Below are positions 49,658 to 57,581 of a stretch of DNA of 64,000 nucleotides, one piece after another. The notes under the pieces were generated by a model. It made no database searches and was not told the origin of the DNA. It saw only the letters and a list, made by a program, of their open reading frames with translations. The position numbers and the translations under genes were made by a program. The DNA is taken from positions 129,295 through 193,294 of the forward strand of contig NZ_JYNL01000069.1 of the NCBI RefSeq assembly GCF_001044235.1, written 5' to 3'. The stretch comes from Mycolicibacterium chlorophenolicum (GTDB taxonomy: Bacteria > Actinomycetota > Actinomycetes > Mycobacteriales > Mycobacteriaceae). Position 1 is the first letter of the stretch, and every line of letters begins with the position of its first letter.

Positions 49658-50212
49658 ATGACCAGCCCCGTTTCCGTCGCCACCGCCCTGCCCACCGGCA
49701 CCTGGGCGATCGATCCCGTCCACTCATCGGTCGGCTTCTCGGTACGCCACCTGATGGTCAGCAAGGTCCGCGGCGAATTCGACACGTTCAGCGGCGCCAT
49801 CACCGTCGCCGAGGACGGCACCCCGTCGGTGACCGCCGAGATCGCCGTCGACTCCGTCAACACCCGCAACGAGCAGCGCGACGCGCACCTGCGGGCCGCT
49901 GATTTCTTCGACGTCGAGAACCATCCCGTCGCGACCTTCGCCTCGACGGCGGTGCGCGCCGACGGTGACCACTACGTCCTCGACGGTGACTTCACGCTCA
50001 AGGGCGTCACCAAGCCGATCTCGCTGACACTGGAGTTCAACGGCGTCAACCCCGGCATGGGCCACGGCGAGGTCGCCGGCTTCGAGGCCTCGGTGGTGCT
50101 CAACCGCAAGGACTTCGGGATCGACATCGACATGCCGCTGGAGACCGGCGGGGCCGTCGTCGGCGACAAGGTGACGATCACCCTCGAGATCGAGGCCCTC
50201 AAGCAAGCCTGA
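49658..50212 (+). CDS. YceI-family protein
   Basis: A 184-residue YceI lipocalin-like beta-barrel: GTWAIDPVHSSVGFSVRHLM at the start, KVRGEFDTFSGAI, the central RNEQRDAHLRAADFF and the KDFGIDIDM end. Family members bind isoprenoid or other lipids. There is no signal peptide, so it is cytosolic here. ATG at 49658 follows GGAAGGA. Divergent from the tetR gene; a strong hairpin follows. Confidence 0.9.
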   Translation: MTSPVSVATALPTGTWAIDPVHSSVGFSVRHLMVSKVRGEFDTFSGAITVAEDGTPSVTAEIAVDSVNTRNEQRDAHLRAADFFDVENHPVATFASTAVRADGDHYVLDGDFTLKGVTKPISLTLEFNGVNPGMGHGEVAGFEASVVLNRKDFGIDIDMPLETGGAVVGDKVTITLEIEALKQA

Positions 50213-50220
50213 GGCCCTGC

Positions 50221-50251
50221 ACTCGGGCCGCATCGGTGATGCGGCCCGAGT
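50221..50251. terminator. bidirectional terminator hairpin
   Basis: ACTCGGGCCGCATC and GATGCGGCCCGAGT form a perfect 14-base-pair stem with a GGT loop between the convergent yceI-type and CsbD-like genes. No U tract, as is common in mycobacteria. Confidence 0.8.
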
Positions 50252-50254
50252 CGG

Positions 50255-50674
50255 TCACCGAACGATGGCTTCCTTCAGTCCGGCGGTCACGGCCTTCGTC
50301 GCGACCGCGCGGCCCTTGTGTCGCTTGCCCGAGGACCGTGAGGACCCCGAGGACGCAGTCCGACTCCGCCGCCGCAGCAGCAGCGCCGCGACGAGGGCGG
50401 CGCCGACCACGGCCAGTACGGCGACGAACCTCGAGTCGGAGGCCGTTTCGGTGACCGCGTGCTTCACCTCGACCGCCTTGTCCTGCGCGGAATCGGCGAT
50501 GTCGGAGGCCTTTTCGGTGACGGCCTGCTTCACGTCGTCGACGTTCTGCTTCACCTCGGCCTCGGTCTTGTCCGCGGCGCCCTCGGCGCGCAGGGTGTCA
50601 TCACCGGTGACGTCACCGGCGGCTTCCTTTGCGCGACCGGCGAATTCCTGAGCCTTGTCGGACAGATCTCCCAT
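50255..50674 (-). CDS. CsbD-like stress protein with membrane anchor
   Basis: A 139-residue protein: an N-terminal CsbD-like segment (LSDKAQEFAGRAKEAAGDVTGDD), a Lys/Glu/Ala-rich amphipathic stretch of heptad character, one membrane helix (FVAVLAVVGAALVAALLL) and a basic Ser-rich tail. CsbD proteins are general-stress induced in Gram-positives. ATG at 50674 with AAGGAG 8 bases upstream; a GTG at 50683 is less well placed. Membrane-anchored CsbD relatives seem rather uncommon and the role is unknown. Confidence 0.82.
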   Translation of the reverse strand: MGDLSDKAQEFAGRAKEAAGDVTGDDTLRAEGAADKTEAEVKQNVDDVKQAVTEKASDIADSAQDKAVEVKHAVTETASDSRFVAVLAVVGAALVAALLLRRRSRTASSGSSRSSGKRHKGRAVATKAVTAGLKEAIVR

Positions 50675-50767
50675 GATTGCCACTCCTTCGATTTCCGTTA
50701 CTGCCCTTGAGACGGCGGGCAGGCGGCAAACCGAACGGCGCAGGGCCGGTGACGTCCGCCACAGGGC

Positions 50768-51226
50768 CTATTCGGCGCCCCACTTGGCTTCGGCGCCCGA
50801 ATGTCCGATGCCGACGACACCGACGATCGCCGACGCTCCCACCAGGACAGCCGCCACGGCGACGACGACGGTGGCCACGGTCCGCGTCTTGTCCGTGCGA
50901 TGGGCCAGCACGTGCAACACCGCGATCGCGAGGGCGACCACGAGCAGGGCGACGGAGTAGTAGATCATCGTCTCGCCGAGCTCCTCGTGCTTCTCCAGGA
51001 TCGGCCGGTGCTCACTTTCCTGGTTGTACAGCCACTGACCGGCCGAGGTGGTCAGCGGTGTCAGCGCCAGATTGATCGCCGCCAGCGCCACCACCAGCCA
51101 GACGAAGCGCTGCCGCGCTGCGGGCCAGACCGCGCACAGGATGGCCAGGATCGCCGTCAGCGGCGCCAGCACGACGACGCCGTGGACGAGCAGAGCGTGC
51201 GCGGGCAGGCCGGCAAGAGTGGTCAT
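50768..51226 (-). CDS. DUF2231 membrane protein
   Basis: A 152-residue membrane protein with four helices. The N-terminal LPAHALLVHGVVVLAPLTA with its His, LTTSAGQWLYNQE and the HEELGETMIYYSV loop match DUF2231, a group that may bind haem or metals through these His residues. The ATG overlaps the FAH gene's stop (ATGA), so it is coupled to it. Confidence 0.82.
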   Translation of the reverse strand: MTTLAGLPAHALLVHGVVVLAPLTAILAILCAVWPAARQRFVWLVVALAAINLALTPLTTSAGQWLYNQESEHRPILEKHEELGETMIYYSVALLVVALAIAVLHVLAHRTDKTRTVATVVVAVAAVLVGASAIVGVVGIGHSGAEAKWGAE

Positions 51227-52146
51227 GGGGTCTCCTCAGAACTCACGATGGAATGGCTGATCTCGCCGATCTGGTCGATGGCCAACGTCAGTCGATCGCC
51301 GGGGCGCAGCCAGTGGCCCGTCTCCATGCCGCTTCCACCGGGCAAGGTTCCCATGGCGAACAATTCACCGGGATAGAGTCTTTCGTCCCGGGATGCGTGC
51401 GCGAGCACCTCGCCCAACGTCCACTGCATGCCGCGACTGAACACCGTGGCCACCGTCGTGCCGTTCACGGTGACCGATCCCGTCAGCTCGTCGATGTGCG
51501 GCAGGATCTCGTCGGCGGTCACGGCCAGCACCGACATCGACGAGGCGAAGTGTTTGGCCTTCTGCGGCCCCAGTCCCGTTGCCATCTCGCTTCGTTGTAC
51601 GTCGCGGGCGCTGAAATCGTTCACCACGACGAAGGCCCCGATCGCGTCGAGCGCCTCCGCGGGTCCGGCGTCGAGCAGCGGCGCGCGCAGCACGAACCCC
51701 ACCTCGAGCTCGAAATCCAGTGCGCGCGAGTAAGACGGAACCGCCACCGGGGTACCGCTGGGCACGAAGCTCAGATGATTGGACATGTAGTAGATGGGTT
51801 GCCGGTAGAACAGCGGCTTGGGTCTGAACAGCGGGAACGGTGTGCGGGTCAGCTTCTCGACGACACCGGTGGCGCGCGACTGACCCGGATGGAACCGGCG
51901 CACCAGACCGCGGGCCGCGTCGATCGCGTGCCGCTCGTAGAGCATGAAGTCGCGGAACGACGCGGGCGCAAAAGGCAGGACATTGCCCGACGCCTGGTGA
52001 TGGCGCTGCGCGCACGCGAGCTCCCAGTCCGCGTCGAACACCCGACCGCCCAGCGCCGCATCGTCCGGCGTGGCGTGCCACGCACCGTCGGCGTCGAGCG
52101 ACTGCAGATCGAGCCGGTCGCCGGTGAACACGCGCCGCAGCTTCAC
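51223..52146 (-). CDS. fumarylacetoacetate hydrolase-family protein
   Basis: A 307-residue FAH superfamily enzyme. The C-terminal mixed beta-sandwich carries the metal ligands in DFELEVGFVLRAP (Glu pair) and AFVVVNDFSARDVQ (Asp), plus GPQKAKHFASS and GMQWTLGEVLAHAS. The N-terminal 80 residues are longer than in plain YcgM-type hydrolases. It would cut a C-C bond in a beta-diketo acid of aromatic catabolism or act as a decarboxylase, but no pathway neighbours are here. GTG start at 52146 lies inside a palindromic operator-like sequence. It is probably leaderless. Confidence 0.88.
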   Translation of the reverse strand: MKLRRVFTGDRLDLQSLDADGAWHATPDDAALGGRVFDADWELACAQRHHQASGNVLPFAPASFRDFMLYERHAIDAARGLVRRFHPGQSRATGVVEKLTRTPFPLFRPKPLFYRQPIYYMSNHLSFVPSGTPVAVPSYSRALDFELEVGFVLRAPLLDAGPAEALDAIGAFVVVNDFSARDVQRSEMATGLGPQKAKHFASSMSVLAVTADEILPHIDELTGSVTVNGTTVATVFSRGMQWTLGEVLAHASRDERLYPGELFAMGTLPGGSGMETGHWLRPGDRLTLAIDQIGEISHSIVSSEETP

Positions 52147-52176
52147 AGTGACTGTGATACCAGTCGCAGCTGTGAA
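52142..52176 (-). promoter_or_regulatory. operator-like nested palindromes at the FAH start
   Basis: CACAGTGACTGTG (52144-52156) is a perfect odd palindrome covering the FAH start codon. TTCACAG (52142-52148) and CTGTGAA (52170-52176) form a second, wider inverted repeat. The pattern looks like a GntR-type operator but no such regulator is nearby. Confidence 0.5.
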
Positions 52177-52203
52177 TCGGCGCCACGACAGGCGCGGGAA
52201 AAG

Positions 52204-54783
52204 TTACGCGGCCAGCGGCCTGTAGTCCGTCGAGCGCTGCCGTGCCGGACGGCCGATGCCCTCGGCGATCGCGACCAGTTCGGCGACGGTCTTGGCGCTG
52301 CCGTTCTCCGAGCCCGCCATCCGCGAGATCGTCTCCTCCATCAGCGTGCCGCCCAGATCGTTGGCGCCACCGGTGAGCATCACCTGGGTGCGTTCGACAC
52401 CGAGCTTCACCCAGCTGGTCTGGATGTTGGAGATCCTGCCGTGCAACATGATCCGCGCCAGCGCGTGCACCGCGCGGTTGTCGCGATGCGTCGGCCCCGG
52501 CCGCGCCCCGCCCGCCAGGTAGAGCGGCGAGGACTGGTGCACGAACGGCAGCGGCACGAATTCGGTGAATCCGCCTGTGCGGTCCTGGATTCCGCGCAGT
52601 ACCCGCAGATGCCCCACCCAGTGCCGGGGCTGGTCGACGTGCCCGTACATCATCGTCGAGCTCGATCGCAGCCCCACCTCGTGCGCGGTGGTGATCACGT
52701 CGATCCACAGCGAGGTCGGCAGCTTGCCCTTGGTCAGCACCCAGCGCACCTCGTCGTCGAGGATCTCCGCCGCGGTCCCCGGGATGGTGTCCAGTCCGGC
52801 CTCCCGCAGCGCGGTCAGCCACTCGCGGATGCTCATGCCGCTCTTGGTCGCCCCGTTGGCGATCTCCATCGGAGAGAACGCGTGCACGTGCATCGAGGGC
52901 ACCCGCTTCTTGACCGCGCGCACCAGGTCGGCATAGCCCGTCACGGGCAGTTCCGGGTCGATGCCACCCTGCATGCACACCTCGGTGGCACCGGCGACGT
53001 GCGCCTCCCACGCCCGGGCGGCGACCTCGTCGGTGGACAGCGAGTACGCGTCGGCGTCGCCTTTGCGCTGCGCGAACGCGCAGAACCGGCAGCCCGTGTA
53101 GCAGATGTTGGTGAAGTTGATGTTGCGGTTGACGACGAACGTCACATCGTCGCCGACGGTGTCCCGACGCAACGAATCAGCCAGCGCGGCAACCGCTTCC
53201 AGCGCGGGACCGTCGGCGGTGGCCAGGGCCAGGTACTCGTCGTCGGTGCAGCCGGCGGGATCGCGCTCGGCCGAGCGCAGCGCGGCCAGCACATCGGTGT
53301 CCAGGCGTTCGGGGGCACGGGCGGCCAGCTCGCTGACCTTCTCCCGGATCGACTCCCAGTCCCCGAACGCGCTGCCCAGATCGCTGCGCGTCTCGGTCAG
53401 CCGCCCTTGCGAGTCGATCGCGGTGTGCAGGTCGGTGCGGCCCAGCGACTCGGCGGCCTCGTCGGGCTCCTGCCACGGCCGCCCGACCGGATTGACGTCG
53501 AGCGCGTAGCCCGTGTCGGGGTCGGCCAGCGCGTTGACGTGCCCCTGCACCCGCGGGTCGATCCACGCGGCGCCGGCCTGCACGTACTGCGGCTGCGCGG
53601 TGAGCCGCTGCACCAGGTCGTATCCCGCCTCGGCGGTCACCGCGGCCAGCTCGTCGAGCGCCGGCCACGGCCGCTCCGGGTTCACGTGGTCGGGCGTCAG
53701 CGGTGACACCCCGCCCCAGTCGTCGACGCCCGCGCCGATCAGCGCGAGGCACTCCTGCCGCGACACCAGATTCGGCGGGGCCTGGATGCGCATCTTCGGC
53801 CCCATCACCAAGCGTGTGACGGCCAGGGTGGCCAGGAAGTCGTCGATCCCGGCGTCGGGCACCGAGGCCATCGCGGTGTGGTCCTTGGCGCGGAAGTTCT
53901 GCACGATCACTTCCTGTACGTGACCGAATTCCTTGTGCGAGCGCCGGATCGCGTGGATCGTGTCGGCGCGTTCGGCGAGCGTCTCACCGATGCCGACGAG
54001 CAGCCCGGTGGTGAACGGGATGGACAGCCGGCCGGCGTCGGCCAGCGTGCGCAGCCGCACCTCGGGGTCCTTGTCGGGGCTGCCGTAGTGCGCCTCCCCG
54101 CGGGTCTCGAACAGGCGGCGCGACGTCGTCTCGAGCATCATGCCCATCGACGGCGCGACGGGCTTGAGCCGGGACAGCTCCGACCAGCTCATCACCCCGG
54201 GGTTCAGATGCGGCAGCAGCCCGGTCTCCTCGAGCACCCGGATCGCCATGGCCCGCACGTAGTCCAGCGTCGAGTCGTAGCCGCGCTCGTCGAGCCACTG
54301 CTTGGCCTCCGGCCAGCGCGCCTCCGGCCGGTCTCCCAGCGTGAACAACGCTTCCTTGCAGCCCAATTCGGCGCCGCGGCGGGCGACCTCCAGGATCTCG
54401 TCGGGCTCCATGAACACGCCCTTGCCCGCGGCCCGCAGCCGACCCGGCACCGTGACGAATGTGCAGTAGTGGCAGGTGTCGCGGCACAGGTGCGTCACCG
54501 GGATGAAGACCTTGCGCGAATAACTGACCGGCAGCTTGCCGGTGGCGCCGCGCCGGCCGGCGGCCTCGAGGCCGGCGTCGCGTACCCGCGCCGCGCTTGC
54601 GCACAGGTCGGCCAGGTCGTCGCCGCGCGCCGTCAAGGCGATCGCGGCCTCGTCGACGTTGAGCGCCACGCCGTCACGCGCGCGGCGCAACACCCTCCGC
54701 AGCGCGGCCGCGGACGGCGCGCTCGAGACAGGGGGGACGCTGGGGCTGGGCAGGTCGGTGCCGCGCTGGGGGTTCAGAGCCAC
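52204..54783 (-). CDS. fbiC: FO synthase FbiC (CofG-CofH fusion) for coenzyme F420
   Basis: An 859-residue two-domain radical SAM enzyme. The N-terminal CofG half has the 4Fe-4S motif CRDTCHYC at about residue 100-107, and the CofH half the second motif CYTGCRFC at about 561. VPGRLRAAGKGVFM and GEDSGVSPLTPDHVNPE-like WGGVSPLTPDHVNPE lie in the first half. It joins tyrosine and a flavin precursor to make FO, the F420 chromophore. The fusion form is the actinobacterial one. GTG at 54783 gives a start similar in length to M. tuberculosis Rv1173; the ribosome site is weak. Confidence 0.95.
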   Translation of the reverse strand: MALNPQRGTDLPSPSVPPVSSAPSAAALRRVLRRARDGVALNVDEAAIALTARGDDLADLCASAARVRDAGLEAAGRRGATGKLPVSYSRKVFIPVTHLCRDTCHYCTFVTVPGRLRAAGKGVFMEPDEILEVARRGAELGCKEALFTLGDRPEARWPEAKQWLDERGYDSTLDYVRAMAIRVLEETGLLPHLNPGVMSWSELSRLKPVAPSMGMMLETTSRRLFETRGEAHYGSPDKDPEVRLRTLADAGRLSIPFTTGLLVGIGETLAERADTIHAIRRSHKEFGHVQEVIVQNFRAKDHTAMASVPDAGIDDFLATLAVTRLVMGPKMRIQAPPNLVSRQECLALIGAGVDDWGGVSPLTPDHVNPERPWPALDELAAVTAEAGYDLVQRLTAQPQYVQAGAAWIDPRVQGHVNALADPDTGYALDVNPVGRPWQEPDEAAESLGRTDLHTAIDSQGRLTETRSDLGSAFGDWESIREKVSELAARAPERLDTDVLAALRSAERDPAGCTDDEYLALATADGPALEAVAALADSLRRDTVGDDVTFVVNRNINFTNICYTGCRFCAFAQRKGDADAYSLSTDEVAARAWEAHVAGATEVCMQGGIDPELPVTGYADLVRAVKKRVPSMHVHAFSPMEIANGATKSGMSIREWLTALREAGLDTIPGTAAEILDDEVRWVLTKGKLPTSLWIDVITTAHEVGLRSSSTMMYGHVDQPRHWVGHLRVLRGIQDRTGGFTEFVPLPFVHQSSPLYLAGGARPGPTHRDNRAVHALARIMLHGRISNIQTSWVKLGVERTQVMLTGGANDLGGTLMEETISRMAGSENGSAKTVAELVAIAEGIGRPARQRSTDYRPLAA

Positions 54784-54868
54784 TTCCTCATAACCCCGGC
54801 ATGGCCGCGGATCTTCCGCGCGTCACACATTCGACGAATCCAGGCGCCTGGCATACCGGCCACAGTAG

Positions 54869-55339
54869 TCAACGAGCGCGCGTCCGGGCGCCCGCCCCGG
54901 TGCTGGGGGCCGCGACCCGCCGCCGGCTCAGCAGCCAGCCCGCCGGCAGCGCACCGACGGCGATGAGCAGCACCGACGCGTACTCCATCAGTCCGGAACC
55001 GCCGAACACGATGTCGTCGCCGGGACCGCCGAAGGTGCACAGCAGCACCGTCGCCAGCCAGGTCCACAACGGCAGCGCCGCCAGCCGCGGCGACGTGGTC
55101 CACTGCAGCGCCACCCACACCAGCCCGACGTTCAGCGCACCGCTGAGCACCGCACTGATCGGAACGGGGACGCCGCCGATGCGCAGCGGCAGGAAGAACA
55201 CGGCCATCAGCGCGGAGAGGACACCGTCGAGCGCGAGCACACCCAGGACGAGGAGCCGGAGCCGATCGGGCCCCGGCGCGGTCGGCGCCGTCAGGTCGGA
55301 ATGCTGTCGAGCACGGACACCAGGGAACCGACGACCCAC
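54869..55339 (-). CDS. four-helix membrane protein (Rv1171 type)
   Basis: A 156-residue membrane protein with four hydrophobic helices (RLRLLVLGVLALDGVLSALM first). The loops GGPGDDIVFGGSGLMEYA are distinctive and I recall them from M. tuberculosis Rv1171. Function unknown. The true start is uncertain: ATG at 55339 lies within a short overlapping ORF, while homology seems to begin near LTAPTAPG, just after that ORF's stop. It precedes fbiC by 85 bases on the same strand. Confidence 0.75.
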   Translation of the reverse strand: MGRRFPGVRARQHSDLTAPTAPGPDRLRLLVLGVLALDGVLSALMAVFFLPLRIGGVPVPISAVLSGALNVGLVWVALQWTTSPRLAALPLWTWLATVLLCTFGGPGDDIVFGGSGLMEYASVLLIAVGALPAGWLLSRRRVAAPSTGAGARTRAR

Positions 55340-55398
55340 TGGAAGTTGTCCAGGCGGTCCTGCCAGTGCTGCAGGTTGGGATCGAGATCCGGATCCAT
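55291..55398 (-). CDS. very small ORF (35 residues) between mshB and the Rv1171-like gene
   Basis: ATG at 55398 (or 55404) follows GGAAGG by 7 bases and runs to a TGA at 55291-55293. The protein MDPDLDPNLQHWQDRLDNFQ continues into a Val/Leu-rich amphipathic end (VVGSLVSVLDSIPT). Its stop is next to the start of homology of the following membrane protein, so it could be translated first and couple the next gene. It lies where M. tuberculosis has PE12. No database support was available. Confidence 0.5.
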   Translation of the reverse strand: MDPDLDPNLQHWQDRLDNFQWVVGSLVSVLDSIPT

Positions 55399-55457
55399 GT
55401 GCATGCCTTCCGCGCGCGCCGTGCAGTTGAGGGCACTGTACCCCGTCGGCCCCGCCC

Positions 55458-56312
55458 TCACCCCAGGCTCAGCCCGGCCAGCAGATCGGTTTCCCAGCCC
55501 CGGTCGTCGCGCTCCCCCGCAACGCCCTCGACCAGGGTGTAATGCTCCACCAACGGCACCGGCAACGCGACGCCGTTGGACAGCGCCATCGCCGTACCGT
55601 CCGGCGACACCTGCACCTGCGTCGCGTGCGCCCGCAGCGCCGCCAGCTTCGCGGGCACGTGCGCGGCGACGTCGAGCGCCGCGTCGATCGCGTCGTCGGC
55701 GTAGCCGATGATCGGCAGGACGTCGGCGTCGACGGTGATCCACCCGTCGGGCACGTTCGTCAGCGCCGCCAGTCCCGCGGTCAGGGCGGTCTGCGACATC
55801 ACCGTCCAGTACACCTTCGGCACCCGCCACCGCGACGCGGCGACGCCGGCCATCGTGACCCGGTGGGCGTGGATGTGGTCGGGGTGGCCGTACCCGCCCT
55901 GCGGGTCGTAGGTGACGACGACGTGCGGGCGCAGCTCGTCGACGACGGCGGCGAGCGCAGCGGTCTGCTCCTCGACGTCCCCGTCGACGAACCGCTGCCG
56001 ATGCCGCGGCGTGGTTCCCTCCATGCCGGAATCCCGCCACCGGCCGGCGCCGCCGAGGAAGCGGGGCCGGTCCACCCCGAGCGCGGCCAGCGCGGCGGTC
56101 AGCTCCCCGATCCGGTAGCCGCCGAGCTGATCGGCGCCGTCCACGGACAGCTGCGCCCACTGCTCGCCGATGACCTCGCCCTCCTCGCCGAGCGTGCAGG
56201 TCAGCACCTGCACCTGCGCGCCGCGCGCGCAGTAGTGGGCGATGGTCGCGCCGGTGGTCAGGGTCTCGTCGTCGGGGTGGGCGTGCACGAAAAGAAGCCG
56301 CGGCGTCTCCAT
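55458..56312 (-). CDS. mshB: GlcNAc-Ins deacetylase MshB (mycothiol synthesis)
   Basis: A 284-residue LmbE-like zinc deacetylase. The catalytic/zinc motif FVHAHPDDET is at about 8-17 (His, Asp-Asp), with the third zinc His in YGHPDHIHAH, and VVTYDPQGGYGH nearby. It removes acetate from GlcNAc-inositol in mycothiol synthesis. ATG at 56312 (METPRLLFVHAHPDD). The equivalent in M. tuberculosis is Rv1170. Divergent from the ClC gene with 27 bases between. Confidence 0.95.
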   Translation of the reverse strand: METPRLLFVHAHPDDETLTTGATIAHYCARGAQVQVLTCTLGEEGEVIGEQWAQLSVDGADQLGGYRIGELTAALAALGVDRPRFLGGAGRWRDSGMEGTTPRHRQRFVDGDVEEQTAALAAVVDELRPHVVVTYDPQGGYGHPDHIHAHRVTMAGVAASRWRVPKVYWTVMSQTALTAGLAALTNVPDGWITVDADVLPIIGYADDAIDAALDVAAHVPAKLAALRAHATQVQVSPDGTAMALSNGVALPVPLVEHYTLVEGVAGERDDRGWETDLLAGLSLG

Positions 56313-56327
56313 GCGCTCAGCTTGCCT

Positions 56328-56333
56328 TAGATT
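56328..56333 (+). promoter_or_regulatory. -10 hexamer for a leaderless ClC gene
   Basis: TAGATT fits TANNNT and ends 6 bases before the GTG at 56340. It lies in the short gap to mshB. Confidence 0.4.
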
Positions 56334-56339
56334 CCCCTG

Positions 56340-57581
56340 GTGAGCCGCCGCGCTGTCGAGTACGGGTGCGCCGTCGTGCTCATCGGTCTGCTCGCCGGTG
56401 TGGCAGGCGCAGCGACGACACTGCTGCTGCACGCCGTCGAGCACCTCACCTACCGGTACACGTTCGGCACGCTGCTCACCGGCGTGGAGAACAGCGGCGA
56501 CCTGCGCCGCGCGCTCGGCCCGATGGTCGGCGGCGCGCTGGCGGGCTTCGGGTGGTGGCTGCTGCGACGCCGGCGCCCGGTCCAGGGGATGTCCGCAGTG
56601 CTGGCCGGCGAGCGGCCGGTGCGCCGGCTCGGCCTGACCGTCGACGCGGGACTGCAGGTGCTGCTCGTCGGATCCGGGGCGTCGCTCGGCCGCGAGGGCG
56701 CACCGCGGCAGCTCGCCGTGGCCTGGGGTGACCTCGGCACGTCGCGGTGGGCGCTCACCGCGCGCGACCGCGAGATCCTGCTGGCCTGCGCGGCGGGCGC
56801 GGGACTGGGTGCGGTGTACAGCGTGCCGCTGGGCGGCGCGCTGTTCGCGACGCGGATCCTGCTCGGCACATGGCATCCGCGGGCCTGGGGAACGGCCCTG
56901 ATCACCTCGAGCCTGGCCGTCGCCGTGGCCGCGCCGGTCACCCACCTCGAACACCCGCTGGTGTGGCCGGACGCAGACCTGTCCTACCTATTCGGGTTCC
57001 TCGCGCTGGCGCTGGCGCCGCTCGCGGTCGCGGTCGGGCTGGCGTTCGACCGCCTGACCACCGCGGCGCGGCCGGCGACCGCGCCGCGGTCGGCCGCGCT
57101 GATTCCGGCGATCGCGGCGGCCGGACTGCTCACCGGCGTGTGTTCGATCTGGCTGCCCGAGCTCCCGGGCAACGGCCGCAGCGTGCTCGAGGTCAGCGTC
57201 AACAGCGGGCTCACGCTCACCGCGGCGGCCGCCATCCTGGTGCTCAAGCCGGTGCTGACGGCGCTGTTCCTGCGGGCGGGCGCGGTGGGCGGGATGCTCA
57301 CCCCGGCGCTGGCGACCGGTGCGGCGGCGGGCTCGCTGGTGGCGCTCGCGCTCAACGCGGGGGCGGGAACCGCGCTGCCGGTGGCGGCGGTGTCGCTGAC
57401 GTGCGCGGCGGGCGTGCTGGCGATCACCCAGCGCTCGCCGCTGTTCGCGACGCTGTTCGTCTGGGAGCTGGCGCGCCCGCCGGTCTGGCTGCTGGCGGTG
57501 TTCGCGCTCGCGGCGTTCACCTCCGCCGGCCTGGCGGCGCTGCGGCGGCGGCGCCGACGGTCCGCTACTGCGGCAGCTTGA
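56340..57581 (+). CDS. ClC-family chloride channel/antiporter
   Basis: A 413-residue ClC protein with about 10-11 helices and no CBS domain. The second signature, G(K/R)EGP, reads GREGAP; the first is GSGASLG (usually GSGIP) and LYSVPLGGALFATRIL follows with the gating Pro. The gating Glu of antiporters is present as GREGA. It would carry Cl- or a similar anion. GTG at 56340. It ends 17 bases into the convergent lpqW gene. I do not recall this gene between mshB and lpqW in M. tuberculosis, so it may be lineage-specific. Confidence 0.85.
   Translation: MSRRAVEYGCAVVLIGLLAGVAGAATTLLLHAVEHLTYRYTFGTLLTGVENSGDLRRALGPMVGGALAGFGWWLLRRRRPVQGMSAVLAGERPVRRLGLTVDAGLQVLLVGSGASLGREGAPRQLAVAWGDLGTSRWALTARDREILLACAAGAGLGAVYSVPLGGALFATRILLGTWHPRAWGTALITSSLAVAVAAPVTHLEHPLVWPDADLSYLFGFLALALAPLAVAVGLAFDRLTTAARPATAPRSAALIPAIAAAGLLTGVCSIWLPELPGNGRSVLEVSVNSGLTLTAAAAILVLKPVLTALFLRAGAVGGMLTPALATGAAAGSLVALALNAGAGTALPVAAVSLTCAAGVLAITQRSPLFATLFVWELARPPVWLLAVFALAAFTSAGLAALRRRRRRSATAAA

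Noticed and set aside
47278..52146. A horizontally acquired island
   Set aside because: The genes look accessory, but no integrase, tRNA, direct repeat or change of base composition is visible.
51253..53706. Long plus-strand open frame opposite the FAH and fbiC genes
   Set aside because: It is antisense to two genes with intact catalytic motifs and has a biased composition typical of high-GC shadow frames.
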